This document shows positions 28,155 to 38,526 of a stretch of 64,000 nt of DNA, piece by piece. The first letter of the stretch is position 1; each line of letters begins with the position of its first letter. Both the position numbers and the translations under genes were made by a program. The stretch comes from Rhodopirellula sp. P2 (GTDB lineage Bacteria; Planctomycetota; Planctomycetia; Pirellulales; Pirellulaceae), in contig NZ_CP118225.1 in NCBI RefSeq assembly GCF_028768465.1, positions 2,275,001-2,339,000 on the forward strand, written 5' to 3'. The notes below the pieces were generated by a model. It was not told where the DNA came from, searched no databases, and worked only from the letters and a program-made list of their open reading frames with translations.

Positions 28155-29249
28155 TCAGGGCATTTCGAAGACTTCGCTGTTCTTCGCGGTTGCCAAAGGA
28201 TGCCAAACGTTTTCTTTGTCGACCGAGTCAGTGATGAATCGAACGGAGCTGTCTGCCATCAGGATATTGACGCCACCGGTGTGGTGACTGCGAGCAGCGG
28301 CCCAGATCTCGGCGGTGTCGCGTTGTTCCAGGCAAGCCAAGTAGGGATTCAGTTTGTCTTCCGGGATGGTTTCATCGCAGGCAGCCAACACGTCTTTTTC
28401 GCGACTGTTGGGGCTGGTGAAAGCGGAGAAGATTGTGGCTCCCATGGCAGGCGACATCCAAGTGCCACGGATGTCCGTTTTGGATTCCGCGTTGAGGATT
28501 TCGCTCATCGCCATCGTGTTGCTCATGCCGTCCAGGAAGTCTTCGCTGCCCATTCCGTTTCGGTTTTGAAAGCGGTCACCGGCGATGCCATCTTTGATGA
28601 TCACATCTTGGTGAACGTAGTAGGTGCCGAAGGCGCCGGAGGTTTGATCGTTTTCCCAAGACAGCATGTCGCCCGAACCCCAGTTGGCCGCGTAGTTGGA
28701 ACCCTTTGCCAAGGCTTCCAAGCCGTAGCTTCCGTCGGAGAATTGAGCGGTCACGCCGGGGGCCGATGGGCAGGCAACAAATGAACCGAGTTGTTCACGA
28801 CCGATGTGTTCGAATTCCGCGAAGTATTCGCAGTGATCGCAGGGGTTCATGGTGTGGCCCGTGACGGAATCTTCGCAGCGGGTGATCAATTCCCAAACAC
28901 CGGGTTGTTCCATGTAAGGGAACAGCATTGGCAACCAGTGCCATCCCAGTTCGTTCTGGCCGTGTTGCCAGCCACCGGTTTTGAAGCGGTTGCCGCTTTC
29001 GTCGTAATTGACGTTGCCGGGAGGAAACGATCCGAAGGCAGCCATGTGGTTGTGCAGCGCGATGCCGAATTGCTTGAAGTTGTTCTGGCACTGCATCCGG
29101 CGGGCGGCTTCACGAGCGGCTTGAACGGCAGGCAGAAGCAGCCCAACCAAGACGCCGATGATCGCGATGACAACCAAAAGTTCGACCAAGGTGAAACCAG
29201 ATCGCGTGGAGGTCCGCCGGTCGCACGTGCGTGGATGTTGGAATTTCAT
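28155..29249 (-). CDS. DUF1559 prepilin-like protein
   Basis: 364 residues. After a short basic leader comes the type IV prepilin/pseudopilin N-terminus [20 protein letters not shown] with the G-F-T-L-V-E processing site, then [20 protein letters not shown], the hallmark of the DUF1559 (SBP_bac_10) family, which is greatly expanded in Planctomycetes. The C-terminus has the H-x9-D motif [16 protein letters not shown], where Ser replaces the usual Gly after Asp. Probably membrane-anchored and surface-exposed; the role is unknown. The ATG at 29249 is well placed. Confidence 0.92.
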   Translation of the reverse strand: MKFQHPRTCDRRTSTRSGFTLVELLVVIAIIGVLVGLLLPAVQAAREAARRMQCQNNFKQFGIALHNHMAAFGSFPPGNVNYDESGNRFKTGGWQHGQNELGWHWLPMLFPYMEQPGVWELITRCEDSVTGHTMNPCDHCEYFAEFEHIGREQLGSFVACPSAPGVTAQFSDGSYGLEALAKGSNYAANWGSGDMLSWENDQTSGAFGTYYVHQDVIIKDGIAGDRFQNRNGMGSEDFLDGMSNTMAMSEILNAESKTDIRGTWMSPAMGATIFSAFTSPNSREKDVLAACDETIPEDKLNPYLACLEQRDTAEIWAAARSHHTGGVNILMADSSVRFITDSVDKENVWHPLATAKNSEVFEMP

Positions 29250-29648
29250 GAGGTTGTTCTGAAGCTCTCAGGGGAGGAGAAACGAGTTTCTGAAAATGGC
29301 GAGGGATAAAGCTCCAGGGAACGGGTTCTTCCGCGCCCCGGAATCGAGCGCGGGGATTAAACCAGACGGCACTGCCTTGGTTGTTAACGTTGGATGAAGG
29401 AAGTGTGAGAGATGTGCTAGTTTTGAGCGGCTGGGTCCTAAGGGAGTCCCAGGGCGCTTTGAGGGGCTCTTGTGACCATGTGCTTTCCTCTGTCGGTGGC
29501 GAGTTTTGGTGGTTTCTCTGGGATTCAGGGGGCGGTGTCGGCGAGTGGGGGCATGAACGAGCAACGCCACGGAAGATCCGGAGATCCGCCGTGGCGTGGG
29601 TGGTTTGGTTGAGGTGAGGTTCGAGGCAAGTGTGGTGCCTCGTCAGGA
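29250..29648. other. intergenic; contains hairpin 29563-29596
   Basis: No gene. The arms ACGCCACGG (29563-29571) and CCGTGGCGT (29588-29596), with an inner GATC-ccgga-GATC pair, form a hairpin about 50 bases after the stop of the minus-strand gene at 29649 and could be its terminator. The remainder contains only the promoter of the DUF1559 gene, which I cannot place. Confidence 0.5.
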
Positions 29649-31136
29649 TCAGGTGGCGAATGCCCCAGAGACCGGAACGTTGTTGAAGGCGGCTCCCATG
29701 GGCGCCACCATGGCGGCGAGTCGGGATTCCGGAGCGTGGGATTTGCAGCCAAAGATGCCACGTTTCTGAATCACGGTCGCGACCTCTTGGGGAACGTGTT
29801 TCTTCCACTCGTCATCGCCGGATTCGATCATCTTCAGCACTTCCCGAGAGAATGTGGAAAGGTGTTCGGGGTTGTAGGCGTGCAATTGTTCGATGCAGCC
29901 TTTGTCCACCAGGTAGTCGTAGAGCTTCCGTAGTTCCGGAGCGATCTCAAGGTTTTCAACGGTGGTCAGTTCGCCGGTTTCGCGGTCCATCAAGGGATAG
30001 ACGTAAAGCTTCAGGTCGTTTTTGAACATCCGCCCAAATGATTCCAGGATGCCGCCATCCAGTTCGGTGTAGTACTTTTCTTCGAAGAGTTCGTGCAGGC
30101 TGCCGGCGCCCATCGTGATCGCGATTTTCTTCTTGGTGTATTGCGACAGGTAGGCTGCCAATCGGTAGTACTCGAAGTAGTCCGAGATCAGCACGGTCAT
30201 GCCACAGGCCGCCAGCGTGTCGACTCGAGCGAGGAAGTCTTGCAGGTCGATTTCGCCGTTGGCGCGGAGGTTTCGCATCGTGATCTCCGCCAGTGTCACG
30301 ACTTGATTCGGATCCACGTCTTCCTCTTTGCGAAAGCTCTTTTGGGCCGCTTGAACCATGTCCAAGTTCACGTGGGTCACCGGCCGGAAACTGCCGCGTT
30401 CCACCAAGATTGGTTTTTTGTAGAGGACTTCGGCGGGCTGGAGGACTTCTCCATCGGCGGAGAACATCGCCGCCTTGCTGAGTCCCAGTTGCACCAAGCG
30501 AAGACTCATCACGCGGTTGTCGACATGTCGAAAGGCGATGCCCGAAAATTCGATCATGTCGATTTCGATCCGCTGCGTGCTGAGGTTGTCCAGCAACGAT
30601 TCGATCAATTGGTCGGGTTCGTGATTGAGGAAGAAGGCACCGTAAAGCAGGTTGACCCCAACGATGCCGAGAGCTTCTTGCTGGGCCGCGTTGTTGTTGT
30701 CCAGCATGCGGACGTGAAGAATGATTTGGCTGTCTTCATCCCGCGGGTGAGCTTGGAACCGGATGCCCATCCATCCGTGGCACTCGTTGGTGCCGTGGTA
30801 GTTGCGAGCGGAAACGGTGTCAGCAAATGCAAAGAAGGCGGTCGAATCGCCGCGTTGTTCTTTGAGCCGTTCGATGTTCAGCGTGTGTTCTCGGGTCAGC
30901 ATGTCATCCAGACGCTGGCGGCAGACATAGCGTTGGCACTCGCCGTAAATCGCGTCGCTGACGGCCATGTCATACGCCGACATGCTCTTGGCGATCGTGC
31001 CTGCGGCGGCCCCCACGCGAAAGAACCAACGCACGACCTCTTGCCCTGCTCCAATCTCGGCAAACGAACCATACCGCCGCGGATCCAGGTTGATTTGAAG
31101 TGCTTTGCGTTCGGTTGAAGGACGTTCGTTGTTCAT
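29649..31136 (-). CDS. conserved cytosolic protein of unknown function
   Basis: 495 residues, ATG at 31136, no signal peptide or membrane segment. It begins RKALQINLDPRRYGSFAEIG then AGQEVVRWFFRVGAAAGTIA, a pattern I remember from a conserved bacterial family sometimes labelled in databases as TonB-dependent receptor or nicotinate-nucleotide adenylyltransferase; neither label is supported by motifs here. Other blocks are MIEFSGIAFRHVDNRVMSLR, LVQLGLSKAAMF and MTVLISDYFEYYRLAAYL. Length and start agree with my memory of the family. Monocistronic, divergent from the dioxygenase gene at 31401. Confidence 0.85.
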   Translation of the reverse strand: MNNERPSTERKALQINLDPRRYGSFAEIGAGQEVVRWFFRVGAAAGTIAKSMSAYDMAVSDAIYGECQRYVCRQRLDDMLTREHTLNIERLKEQRGDSTAFFAFADTVSARNYHGTNECHGWMGIRFQAHPRDEDSQIILHVRMLDNNNAAQQEALGIVGVNLLYGAFFLNHEPDQLIESLLDNLSTQRIEIDMIEFSGIAFRHVDNRVMSLRLVQLGLSKAAMFSADGEVLQPAEVLYKKPILVERGSFRPVTHVNLDMVQAAQKSFRKEEDVDPNQVVTLAEITMRNLRANGEIDLQDFLARVDTLAACGMTVLISDYFEYYRLAAYLSQYTKKKIAITMGAGSLHELFEEKYYTELDGGILESFGRMFKNDLKLYVYPLMDRETGELTTVENLEIAPELRKLYDYLVDKGCIEQLHAYNPEHLSTFSREVLKMIESGDDEWKKHVPQEVATVIQKRGIFGCKSHAPESRLAAMVAPMGAAFNNVPVSGAFAT

Positions 31137-31400
31137 GTTGTTTGCCCGATTGGAAAAATGGCCCTAAATCACAACAACATCTAGGTGACGATTCGGGGAC
31201 CTCCAAACTCTTTTTCCCGGTCAGGCAAACGCGGGAGCGGGTGGCGCGGTTTGGGCCGTCGCAATCGCTACAAACCGAGAGAGCCGTTCTGAGACCGTTT
31301 GCGGGTGACCGCAGAGAGGTGCTGCGGAGCCTGTGTCCGACTCGTTACAATGCGGGATTGGCCAATTCAGTGAAGTTCGAATTTCCCACAGGTGATCGCG

Positions 31401-32081
31401 ATGAACACGAAGAGGATGTCACGCCGTTGGTTCGCGAGTCGATCTGCCATGGCGATGGGGGGTGCCGCGATGTGGACGACGCCCGGTTTGTTCGCGGAAG
31501 AGTTGCTGAAACCAACGCCGCCATTGACCGAGGGTCCGTTTTACCCCGACCGATTGCCGTTGGATCAGGACAACGATTTGATCGTGATTGGTGATCACAC
31601 AACCCCGGCGGTTGGTGAGGTGACCCATTTGACAGGCCGCGTGCTGACTGCGGCGGGGACGCCGGTTCGCAATGCGACGATTGAAATTTGGCAATGCGAT
31701 GCCAACGCGGTTTATCTGCACACGCGTGACAGCAACGGCAAGAAAGACCAGCAGGACAAGAACTTTCAGGGGTTTGGGCGGTTCGAAACGGCCAGCGACG
31801 GCGGGTATCGTTTTCGCACGATCAAGCCAGTGCCCTACCCCGGTCGCCCCGCCCCCCACATTCACATCAAGGTCAAGCAAGGCGACAAGGACGTGCTGAC
31901 AACACAGTTGTTGATTCGTGGTCATGAAGGCAACCAACGGGATGGTGTTTTTCGCCGGGTGACCGATTCAGCGACACGCGAATTGTTGGTGGCTGATTTC
32001 AAGCCAATGCAAGAGTCCAAGATCGGTGAATTGGCTTGTCAGTTCGATGTGATCTTAGGGCAGACCCCCGCCGACGGTTGA
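31401..32081 (+). CDS. Tat-exported intradiol ring-cleavage dioxygenase-like protein
   Basis: 226 residues from the ATG at 31401 (a GTG at 31392 would add three residues; GGTG lies upstream). Tat-like leader MNTKRMSRRWFASRSAMAMG. The core is the protocatechuate 3,4-dioxygenase fold: TEGPFYPDRLP, LTGRVLTAAGTPVRNATIEI, WQCDANAVYLH, FETASDGGYRFRTIKPVPYP and the metal ligand segment PAPHIHIKV. The family uses Fe(III) bound by two Tyr and two His to open catechol rings; here an exported member perhaps acts on aromatic or redox compounds outside the cytoplasm. Substrate unknown. Confidence 0.9.
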   Translation: MNTKRMSRRWFASRSAMAMGGAAMWTTPGLFAEELLKPTPPLTEGPFYPDRLPLDQDNDLIVIGDHTTPAVGEVTHLTGRVLTAAGTPVRNATIEIWQCDANAVYLHTRDSNGKKDQQDKNFQGFGRFETASDGGYRFRTIKPVPYPGRPAPHIHIKVKQGDKDVLTTQLLIRGHEGNQRDGVFRRVTDSATRELLVADFKPMQESKIGELACQFDVILGQTPADG

Positions 32082-32255
32082 GTCGGGCGGTCGAACCCGG
32101 GCAGTCCAACTCCGTGAGTTGCCAAAAACAGAGAGTTGCTAAAAAACGGGTGGTTGGGTAACAAGGTCTGAATTGCCGCGGTCGGTAATGAACCAGGTCA
32201 CTCGTCGACCGCAGTCATCGCCACCGTTTCACAACCCGTCGAAAAGGCGTCGTCG

Positions 32256-33953
32256 TTGAATTTCCCGTTGTTGTTTCGTTTTCTGGGGACGATCTGCCTG
32301 TTGATTGGCGGGTCGATGGCGTTCAGTCTTCCATTTGCATTCCCTTCGGTTGCCAATCGAACGCATTTGCCTCCGGCGACGGAGTTTGAGTCGGCTGCGG
32401 CGAGCGGTTTGCTGGCGAGCATGGCGATTTGCTTCTTCGTCGGTGCATTCTTTCGGTTTCTGGGCCGCGGTTATCGCGGTGGTGGCGAGCTTTACCAGAA
32501 AGAGGCGATGGCGATCGTGGGGCTGTCGTGGGTCAGTGCCACCGTGCTGGGTGCTCTGCCCTATTTTCTGAGTGGCACGATGATCGCGGAGGATTCGCCG
32601 ATCACGTTCATCGAAGCGATGTTTGAATCGCAGTCCGGTTTCAGCACCACCGGTGCGACGGTTTTGACGGATTTGGAAACGCCCGAACTGGTCCCGCATT
32701 GCATCTTGTTTTGGCGATCGTGGACGCACTTTCTGGGCGGTTTGGGGATCGTGGTTTTGTTTGTCGCAATCCTGGGCCAAGGGTCTGCGGGCAAAGCGAT
32801 GATGCGAGCCGAGATGCCGGGGCCGACCAAGGAAGGCAGCATGCCCCGGATGCAGCACACCGCGTTGGTGTTTGCTGCGATCTATGTTGGGCTGAACATC
32901 TTGCTGACGTTCATTTACATGTTCGAGGGCATGAGTTCGTTTGATGCGCTTTGCCACGCTTTTGGAACCATGGCAACTGGCGGTTTCAGCACCTACAACC
33001 GATCGCTGGGCGGATTTGACAGCCCGTTGATTGAATACACGACGGTGTTGTTCATGATTTTGGCAGGGACCAACTTCACGTTGCTGTATTTGATGCTGTT
33101 GGACGTTCCACGGCGGCCACTGACGGCTGCGCGACGACTCTTTCAGGATGTCGAATTTCGAACGTTTGCGATAGTCATTGGCGTGGTCACGGCGGGTGTG
33201 GTTGCGTTCGGCTTGCGGGCGGAGGATGAGGGATTTGGAACGCTGGCCAAAGGGGTTCAAAACGGATTGTTTCAAGTCGTTTCCGTGATCACGACGACCG
33301 GGTACGGGACGGCAGACTTTGACGAGTGGAATAACTTTGGCCGCGGGATTTTGCTGCTGTTGATGTTCGTCGGGGGATGTGCCGGGAGCACGGGCGGTGG
33401 GATGAAGGTGATCCGGCATGTTTTGTTCTACAAAATTCTCCGATTGGAAATTGAGCGCGCCCACCGTCCCCGCGTGGTCCGGCCTTTGAGGGTGAGCGGT
33501 GTCGCGGTTGATGACCCTCAGTTGGCACACAATATCTTGCTGTACTTCTGCATGGTGTTGGCCATTTTTGTGATGTCGTGGTTGGCTTTGGTCACGTTCG
33601 AACCCAATTCCACGTGGGGAGTGGTGATGACCAACACGCCCCTCGAAGACGTGGTGGATGAATCGATCAGTGCGCGAGAATCCGGTGAGGAAGTGGTGAT
33701 CGTGGACCAATCCCAGGCTGGCAAAGAGTTGTTGCATGGGACGCTGGACGAAAAATTGCTCGATTCCGCGAGTGCCGTCGCAGCGACGTTGAACAACATT
33801 GGTCCGGGATTGGGCGTTGTGGGGGCAACCCGAAATTACGCCGGGTTCAGCCAGGGCGCCAAGTTGTTGTTCGTGTGGCTGATGATGCTGGGGCGAGTTG
33901 AGATCTTCAGCGTGCTACTGCTATTTGTTCCGTCGTTTTGGCGAAGGGTATGA
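32256..33953 (+). CDS. trkH: TrkH-type potassium uptake protein
   Basis: 565 residues from a TTG at 32256. Four repeated membrane-pore-membrane units with selectivity-filter-like segments: [60 protein letters not shown] and [20 protein letters not shown]. It matches TrkH/KtrB superfamily proteins that take up K+ with a TrkA/KtrA regulator; no such regulator lies next to it. An about 50-residue polar loop near 465-515 precedes the last pore unit. Its stop is one base before the start of the NfeD gene, so the two are likely co-transcribed. Confidence 0.93.
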   Translation: MNFPLLFRFLGTICLLIGGSMAFSLPFAFPSVANRTHLPPATEFESAAASGLLASMAICFFVGAFFRFLGRGYRGGGELYQKEAMAIVGLSWVSATVLGALPYFLSGTMIAEDSPITFIEAMFESQSGFSTTGATVLTDLETPELVPHCILFWRSWTHFLGGLGIVVLFVAILGQGSAGKAMMRAEMPGPTKEGSMPRMQHTALVFAAIYVGLNILLTFIYMFEGMSSFDALCHAFGTMATGGFSTYNRSLGGFDSPLIEYTTVLFMILAGTNFTLLYLMLLDVPRRPLTAARRLFQDVEFRTFAIVIGVVTAGVVAFGLRAEDEGFGTLAKGVQNGLFQVVSVITTTGYGTADFDEWNNFGRGILLLLMFVGGCAGSTGGGMKVIRHVLFYKILRLEIERAHRPRVVRPLRVSGVAVDDPQLAHNILLYFCMVLAIFVMSWLALVTFEPNSTWGVVMTNTPLEDVVDESISARESGEEVVIVDQSQAGKELLHGTLDEKLLDSASAVAATLNNIGPGLGVVGATRNYAGFSQGAKLLFVWLMMLGRVEIFSVLLLFVPSFWRRV

Positions 33954-33954
33954 G

Positions 33955-35508
33955 ATGATGACTGCAACCCAATCACAGGCAACGCTTCTGGCCACTGATC
34001 GCGGTCCGCGGAGAATCCTGCGTGCCTTGTTCGCGGTGGTTGTGATGGCGGTTGCTTTTGTTCAGTGCACGCCTGCCTCGGCGCAGTCAGGGACGGGGAA
34101 TGCCCCCTCAGGAAAGCGTCGCGGGGTGCTGATTGAGTTCAAAGAGGACATCAATCCGCTCAGTGGTGCGTTGCTCAAACGCAAGTTCAATGCCGCGGTC
34201 GAGTCCGGCGCCGATGTGATCATCCTGGACATTCAATCGCCGGGTGGTTTCACCTCGGTGACGTTTGAGTTGATGGACATGGTGTTGGAAGCCAAGGGGG
34301 TCGAAACGGTCGCATACATCGAAAAGGATGCGATCAGTGGTGCCGCGTTGCTGGCGTTGTCGACGGACACGATTTTGATGCGTCCCGACGCTCGCATGGG
34401 AGATGCTGGGGAGATCGTGATGGGCGAAGATGGGGCGTATCGATACACGCCGGCGAAGAGTCGCAGTGTGCTGGCCCAGAAGGTTCGCGACACAGCCGAA
34501 GCCACCGGTCGGCCGCTCGCGTTGGCGGAGAAGATGACGGACAAGGACATGGTGGTCTATCAGGCGACCAACAAGACGACGGGAGAGAAGCTTTACTTGT
34601 CCGACAAGGATTTGGCATCCCAAGACGACGCCGATCAATGGGAACTCAGCCCACCGATTCGTGAAGCGGGCAAGGAAATGTTCTTCACCGTCAATGGTCG
34701 TCGTGGCGTGGAGCTCGGGATGGTCGATCAGACGGTGGAGGGTCGAGACGAATTGGCCAAGGTCTTGAACCTGCAAGAACCCATCGTCGAGATGGAACGC
34801 AGTTGGACAGACACGTTGGTGTTTTTGCTGAACACTCAGTTCGTCACGTTCCTGCTGTTGCTGATCGGGTTGGTCGCCCTGGCGATTGAGTTGTCGGCAC
34901 CCGGAATCGGCATTGGTGGTTTGACTAGCGTGCTGTGTTTCGGGCTGTTTTTCTGGGCGCGTTTCTTGGGCGGGACGTCGGGATGGTTGGAAGTGGTTTT
35001 GTTCCTTGCGGGGATCCTCTTCATCGCTGCCGAAGTCTTTGTCATCCCCGGATTTGGTGTTGCGGGGATCAGTGGGCTGGCGTTGTCACTGGGGGCATTG
35101 GTGATGGCTTCGCGTCGATTCACGTTGCCCGAGAACGAGATTCAGTGGACTTCGTTGGCTGCGGACATGATGACGGTGATGGGGGCATTCCTTGGTTTCC
35201 TGGTTTGCTTGGCCGTCATGGCGAAGTATCTCGGCGAGATCCCGGGGCTGAGTCGATTGACGCTTCGGCCGCAGGTCATGGTGGCTGCTGATGGTGGTGC
35301 CAGTGCCACCTTGGTCAGTGGCCCGGCTTGGCAGCGAGTGGAGGTCGGTGACACGGGAGCGGCAATGTCGCCTCTGCGTCCGAGTGGCAAGGTTCAGTTT
35401 GGCGATGACGCGGTGGATGTGGTGACCGAGGGGGACTACATCGACCCTGGAACGGAAGTGCGTGTGGTTGGCAAGCAAGGGGCACGCGTCACGGTTCGGA
35501 AAGTTTGA
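33955..35508 (+). CDS. NfeD-type membrane protein with ClpP-class serine protease domain
   Basis: 517 residues from the ATG at 33955 (a second ATG follows directly), one base after trkH. Signal peptide to about residue 44 (VVVMAVAFVQCTPASAQ). The ClpP/crotonase-like periplasmic protease domain includes ADVIILDIQSPGGFTSVTFE and AYIEKDAISGAALLALSTD, with the likely nucleophile Ser in ISGAAL; usual members have S-A-G. About four to five transmembrane helices at 290-425 and a C-terminal OB-fold NfeD domain (GKVQFGDDAVDVVTEGDYID) follow. NfeD1b proteins cleave or organise membrane stomatins; no stomatin/SPFH gene is adjacent. The 3' end overlaps the converging MFS gene by 20 bases. Confidence 0.9.
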   Translation: MMTATQSQATLLATDRGPRRILRALFAVVVMAVAFVQCTPASAQSGTGNAPSGKRRGVLIEFKEDINPLSGALLKRKFNAAVESGADVIILDIQSPGGFTSVTFELMDMVLEAKGVETVAYIEKDAISGAALLALSTDTILMRPDARMGDAGEIVMGEDGAYRYTPAKSRSVLAQKVRDTAEATGRPLALAEKMTDKDMVVYQATNKTTGEKLYLSDKDLASQDDADQWELSPPIREAGKEMFFTVNGRRGVELGMVDQTVEGRDELAKVLNLQEPIVEMERSWTDTLVFLLNTQFVTFLLLLIGLVALAIELSAPGIGIGGLTSVLCFGLFFWARFLGGTSGWLEVVLFLAGILFIAAEVFVIPGFGVAGISGLALSLGALVMASRRFTLPENEIQWTSLAADMMTVMGAFLGFLVCLAVMAKYLGEIPGLSRLTLRPQVMVAADGGASATLVSGPAWQRVEVGDTGAAMSPLRPSGKVQFGDDAVDVVTEGDYIDPGTEVRVVGKQGARVTVRKV

Positions 35509-36790
35509 GCTGGTCGGAAGCGTCGTTGTCGGCCGGGGCCCCTTTCTCGTAGGTGTTTGAGACCCAACTGGATAGCAGGAACCAGGGAATCAATGCCGCC
35601 AACCAGGTCGATGTGATTTGGTTGGGGGTCATGCGGGACGCCAGGAAGAGCAGACCCACCGCCACCAAGGCTTCGATCGACGGTTTGACCACGCCCTTGA
35701 TCAGGAGAATGGTTTCGTTGCGAATGTTGGGTGGCAGGATCGCATAAGCCGAGGTCATGCTGGGTTCGTAAAGCGATCGCTTGAGCACAGTCAGGCCTTG
35801 GCCAAGCGTGAACAGCAAGATCAACACCGTGGGGGATTGGTTGATCAATGCGATCAGCCCGAGAACGCTGAGCAGCAAGGGGTAGGCGCAGAGTGGCATG
35901 CCGATGCCGTAGCGGTCGAGCAATTTGGTTGCGACGGTGAACTGCACCAGGACAATCAGAATGTCATTGATGGCGTAGAAGCCAGCAAAGTAGGTGAGCA
36001 GCTTGTCTTCCAGGAGCAGGTGTTCCCCGGCAATCACCTTCCATTGGTAGTCGACCATCGTGACGGCGAAAACGTTGAACGCGATCAGGCTGACCAATCC
36101 ATACCGGTAGCGATAGACCGATTGGCTGGCAGGGCTTCGCTTCATCGAACGAGTGTTCGGTGGACTCAAACGCTGGGGGCGTTCGAGTCGCGAATGGGGG
36201 GCGACCGTTGATCGTTCCTTCAATGCGGGGACATGGGGGATCCAGCGCAGCAAGACAATCGTGGCTGCGTCCAAACCGATGATGATCTTCAGCCAGGTGG
36301 TGTCTTCCAGCACAGAGGCCCCGTATCCCATGGCCGCTCCCATGGCGATGCCGGCGATCGGGGCGCCGGCGGCAACCAGCACAAAGGGGCGTTTGGAAGT
36401 CGACGAGGCAAACGCATTGTTGACCAACGTCGTGGCGTAGATTGTGTTGACGCAGCCCCGTACCTCCGCGATCACGTACAGAGCGCCCAGCAAGACAAGC
36501 GAATGATGCTCGACCGAGATCATCGCGGTCAGCCAGGCGGTGACCGATGCCAAGCCGATCCAGCTGCCGATGACGCTGAAGCGTGCCGGGAATCTTTGAT
36601 TGATCAGGTGGGTGACTGCGGACACGGCGATCACGGTGACCGCCGACGCGACGAGCGCGACTGGCAGTGCCCCGGAGCCCATCCGCGCGATGAACAGGCT
36701 GACTCCCAATGCCCTGGCAACCGAGTAGGTTGCGGAGGTCAAAAAGGTAAACCCACACAGGGTGAACAGGGTTTGGCGAGGCTGAGTCAA
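35489..36790 (-). CDS. Npt1/Npt2 nucleotide-transporter-like MFS protein
   Basis: 433 residues from a TTG at 36790; an in-frame stop lies a few codons upstream, so no longer start exists. Some 11-12 hydrophobic helices with a polar loop at about 200-235 between halves. The sequence (TSATYSVARALGVSLFIARM, VYVIAEVRG-like LYVIAEVRGCVNTIYATTLV, SLYEPSMTSAYAILPPNIRN) resembles the ATP/ADP-translocase-like MFS family of free-living bacteria rather than sugar MFS proteins. The substrate is not known in free-living hosts. Convergent and overlapping 20 bases with the NfeD gene. Confidence 0.82.
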   Translation of the reverse strand: MTQPRQTLFTLCGFTFLTSATYSVARALGVSLFIARMGSGALPVALVASAVTVIAVSAVTHLINQRFPARFSVIGSWIGLASVTAWLTAMISVEHHSLVLLGALYVIAEVRGCVNTIYATTLVNNAFASSTSKRPFVLVAAGAPIAGIAMGAAMGYGASVLEDTTWLKIIIGLDAATIVLLRWIPHVPALKERSTVAPHSRLERPQRLSPPNTRSMKRSPASQSVYRYRYGLVSLIAFNVFAVTMVDYQWKVIAGEHLLLEDKLLTYFAGFYAINDILIVLVQFTVATKLLDRYGIGMPLCAYPLLLSVLGLIALINQSPTVLILLFTLGQGLTVLKRSLYEPSMTSAYAILPPNIRNETILLIKGVVKPSIEALVAVGLLFLASRMTPNQITSTWLAALIPWFLLSSWVSNTYEKGAPADNDASDQLKLSEP

Positions 36791-36925
36791 AACGGCTAGA
36801 AGCCTCGTGGGACTGGAAGGGAGCGATCCATTTTAATCACCCGTCCAGTTCTCGTTGAGCCGGCCTTCTGCTCGCCAGCTCCCTGTTCCATTCAGGGCGG
36901 CAGGCAGTCTCTGGCAGCGTCACGA

Positions 36926-37366
36926 TCATCGAGTGCGAACGTAAGAAGGCACGTAGTAGATGATGCGGTTGCGGTGCTGGTACTGGCCGAAGTTGCTGTC
37001 CCAGGCAGGACGCAAGTTGGGATTGCTCGCCCAGTAGGAAGCTTCCAGTCGAGCTTGTCGTTGACGAGAGGCTTCGAGAGCACGTGCTTGCCGCAGTTGC
37101 ATCGCCATCGAGGGGATCGCTTCGGCGGTGGAGCCAGGCGAATGGACGAGTTTGCGGTCCGATGGGCTGTTCACTGGTTCTGCTTCTGGAGCAGCTTCGG
37201 CGACGGCGGGTGCCATTGGCGGAAGTGCCAAACGCTCGGCGTTTCGCTGAGGCGTGTCACGCTGAGGCGACGCTGAAAACAGATCGTCCAGGCCCTGTGC
37301 CGAAGCGGCTGGAGCCATGGTTGCGCCAATCAACAAAGCAAATAGATACGGGACGGTCGATTTCAT
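36926..37366 (-). CDS. small secreted protein
   Basis: 146 residues. The ATG at 37366 gives a clear signal peptide (MKSTVPYLFALLIGATMAPAASAQ); a longer frame upstream to 37636 has no supporting features. The mature protein is Pro/Ala/Glu-rich for about 80 residues, then basic and Arg/Gln-rich, ending with an aromatic segment HRNRIIYYVPSYVRTR. No domain recognised. It is divergent from a small lipoprotein gene at 37744. Confidence 0.7.
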   Translation of the reverse strand: MKSTVPYLFALLIGATMAPAASAQGLDDLFSASPQRDTPQRNAERLALPPMAPAVAEAAPEAEPVNSPSDRKLVHSPGSTAEAIPSMAMQLRQARALEASRQRQARLEASYWASNPNLRPAWDSNFGQYQHRNRIIYYVPSYVRTR

Positions 37367-37743
37367 AGGTAAACCCCAGCGAATGGACTGATTTCGTTGG
37401 TGGTATCGTCCGACCTGCCGTGCGGGCTGTTTGGGAACGATCAATTCTCGCCGGATAAAGCGGGGCGTGGGTGGCTCAAATCGATTTTGGCGGAGCGAAC
37501 GAACGCGGTGTTTGGCACATTGAAAGCAGTCGTGACAGCTGTTTTTGTCGGCCATTTTGGGAAGGAAAAATGGTTTACGCGGGTTGCAAGGGTTGGCAGA
37601 TTGCCACGAAACGTCTCTGGCGATGGATTCTGGCAACGACAGGGTGCAATTTATGAACGTTTTGCTAATCTAGAGGTTGGAAACCGAATTCGGGTTGCCG
37701 AATCGATCACAAGTTGTCCCACCTTTTTCCTTCCCGAGTCACC
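37367..37743. other. divergent promoter region, 377 bases
   Basis: No gene. It lies between a minus-strand secreted protein and a plus-strand lipoprotein and should hold both promoters. I see a TATGAACG and a TGCTAATCTAGAGG stretch near 37651-37678 but no clear -35/-10 pair. Confidence 0.4.
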
Positions 37744-37935
37744 ATGATTCAACAAACCCTTCGCTGCGTATTCGCACTTGCATTGCTGGCCACGACCGTT
37801 GGTTGCCCACCGCCAGCACCACCAGCTGACGTGGACGTCGACACCGACACCGCAGCCCCTGTTGTCAGCGACAACGCCACCGGCGCTGCTGAAATGCCTT
37901 CGGACAACGTGACCGGCACCGCAGAAACTCCCTGA
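37744..37935 (+). CDS. very small lipoprotein
   Basis: 63 residues from the ATG at 37744. Leader MIQQTLRCVFALALLATTVG followed by the lipobox Cys (V-G-C-P-P-P). The mature peptide of about 43 residues is acidic and Asp/Thr/Ala rich with a repeated VVSDNATG / PSDNVTG motif. It probably sits in a membrane; function unknown. Its stop is 33 bases before tsaE. Confidence 0.7.
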   Translation: MIQQTLRCVFALALLATTVGCPPPAPPADVDVDTDTAAPVVSDNATGAAEMPSDNVTGTAETP

Positions 37936-37968
37936 GCTTCCGCCCCCACTGGAATTGAACTCAGAGGA

Positions 37969-38472
37969 TTGAATTTGGTCACACTCGACCAAGTTGATTT
38001 GAAAACACTCGCTCGGCTCGCGGACGCTTTTGTTCGCGAGCCGATTGCGTTCCCGGTCTGTTTTGCCGTCACCGGAACACTGGGGGCTGGCAAGACCCGT
38101 TGGACCCAGGAACTCGCCCGAGCGATGGGATTGGACTCGTCCGAAGTGACCAGCCCCACATTCACCTTGCTTCGAACTTATCAGGCAAAGCAACACACGC
38201 TGCATCACGTTGACGCCTACCGGGTCGGTGATGAAGACGAGTGGTGGGAATTGGGGCTGGAAGAGTGCTACCAAGAACCCAACGCCTGGACCGTGATTGA
38301 ATGGGCGGATCGGTTCGCAGACGCAATGCCACCCGAAGCGATTTGGATGCAGATCGACATCCAGGCGGATTCACCCGCGTCCGGAACTCGCGAAATTCAG
38401 TTTCGTTGCGCGGACCCTGAGCGTTGGCGATGGGTCGAGCGTGTCCTCGGTCAGCTTCGTCCAGGGCGCTGA
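37969..38472 (+). CDS. tsaE: tRNA threonylcarbamoyladenosine biosynthesis protein TsaE
   Basis: 167 residues from a TTG at 37969 preceded by AGAGGA. P-loop ATPase: Walker A TGTLGAGKTRWTQELARAMG at about 41-60, Thr/Ser of switch I in SSEVTSPTFTLLRTY, LHHVDAYRVGDEDEWWELGL, and the family signature VIEWADRFADAMPPEAIWM. TsaE is the ATPase that works with TsaB and TsaD to make t6A on ANN-decoding tRNAs. Cytoplasmic. Converges with hisB. Confidence 0.95.
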   Translation: MNLVTLDQVDLKTLARLADAFVREPIAFPVCFAVTGTLGAGKTRWTQELARAMGLDSSEVTSPTFTLLRTYQAKQHTLHHVDAYRVGDEDEWWELGLEECYQEPNAWTVIEWADRFADAMPPEAIWMQIDIQADSPASGTREIQFRCADPERWRWVERVLGQLRPGR

Positions 38473-38526
38473 CGGTCAGGGGCGACGCGATGGGCCTCGC
38501 CCGATCGAACGGATCAGCACGGATTC

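Noticed and set aside
29649-31136. TonB-dependent receptor or NaMN adenylyltransferase
   Set aside because: Labels remembered from databases; no beta-barrel, plug, signal peptide or nucleotidyltransferase HxGH motif is present.
36926-37636. Longer version of the small secreted protein
   Set aside because: The ATG at 37366 creates a clear signal peptide, whereas the upstream 90 codons have no features.
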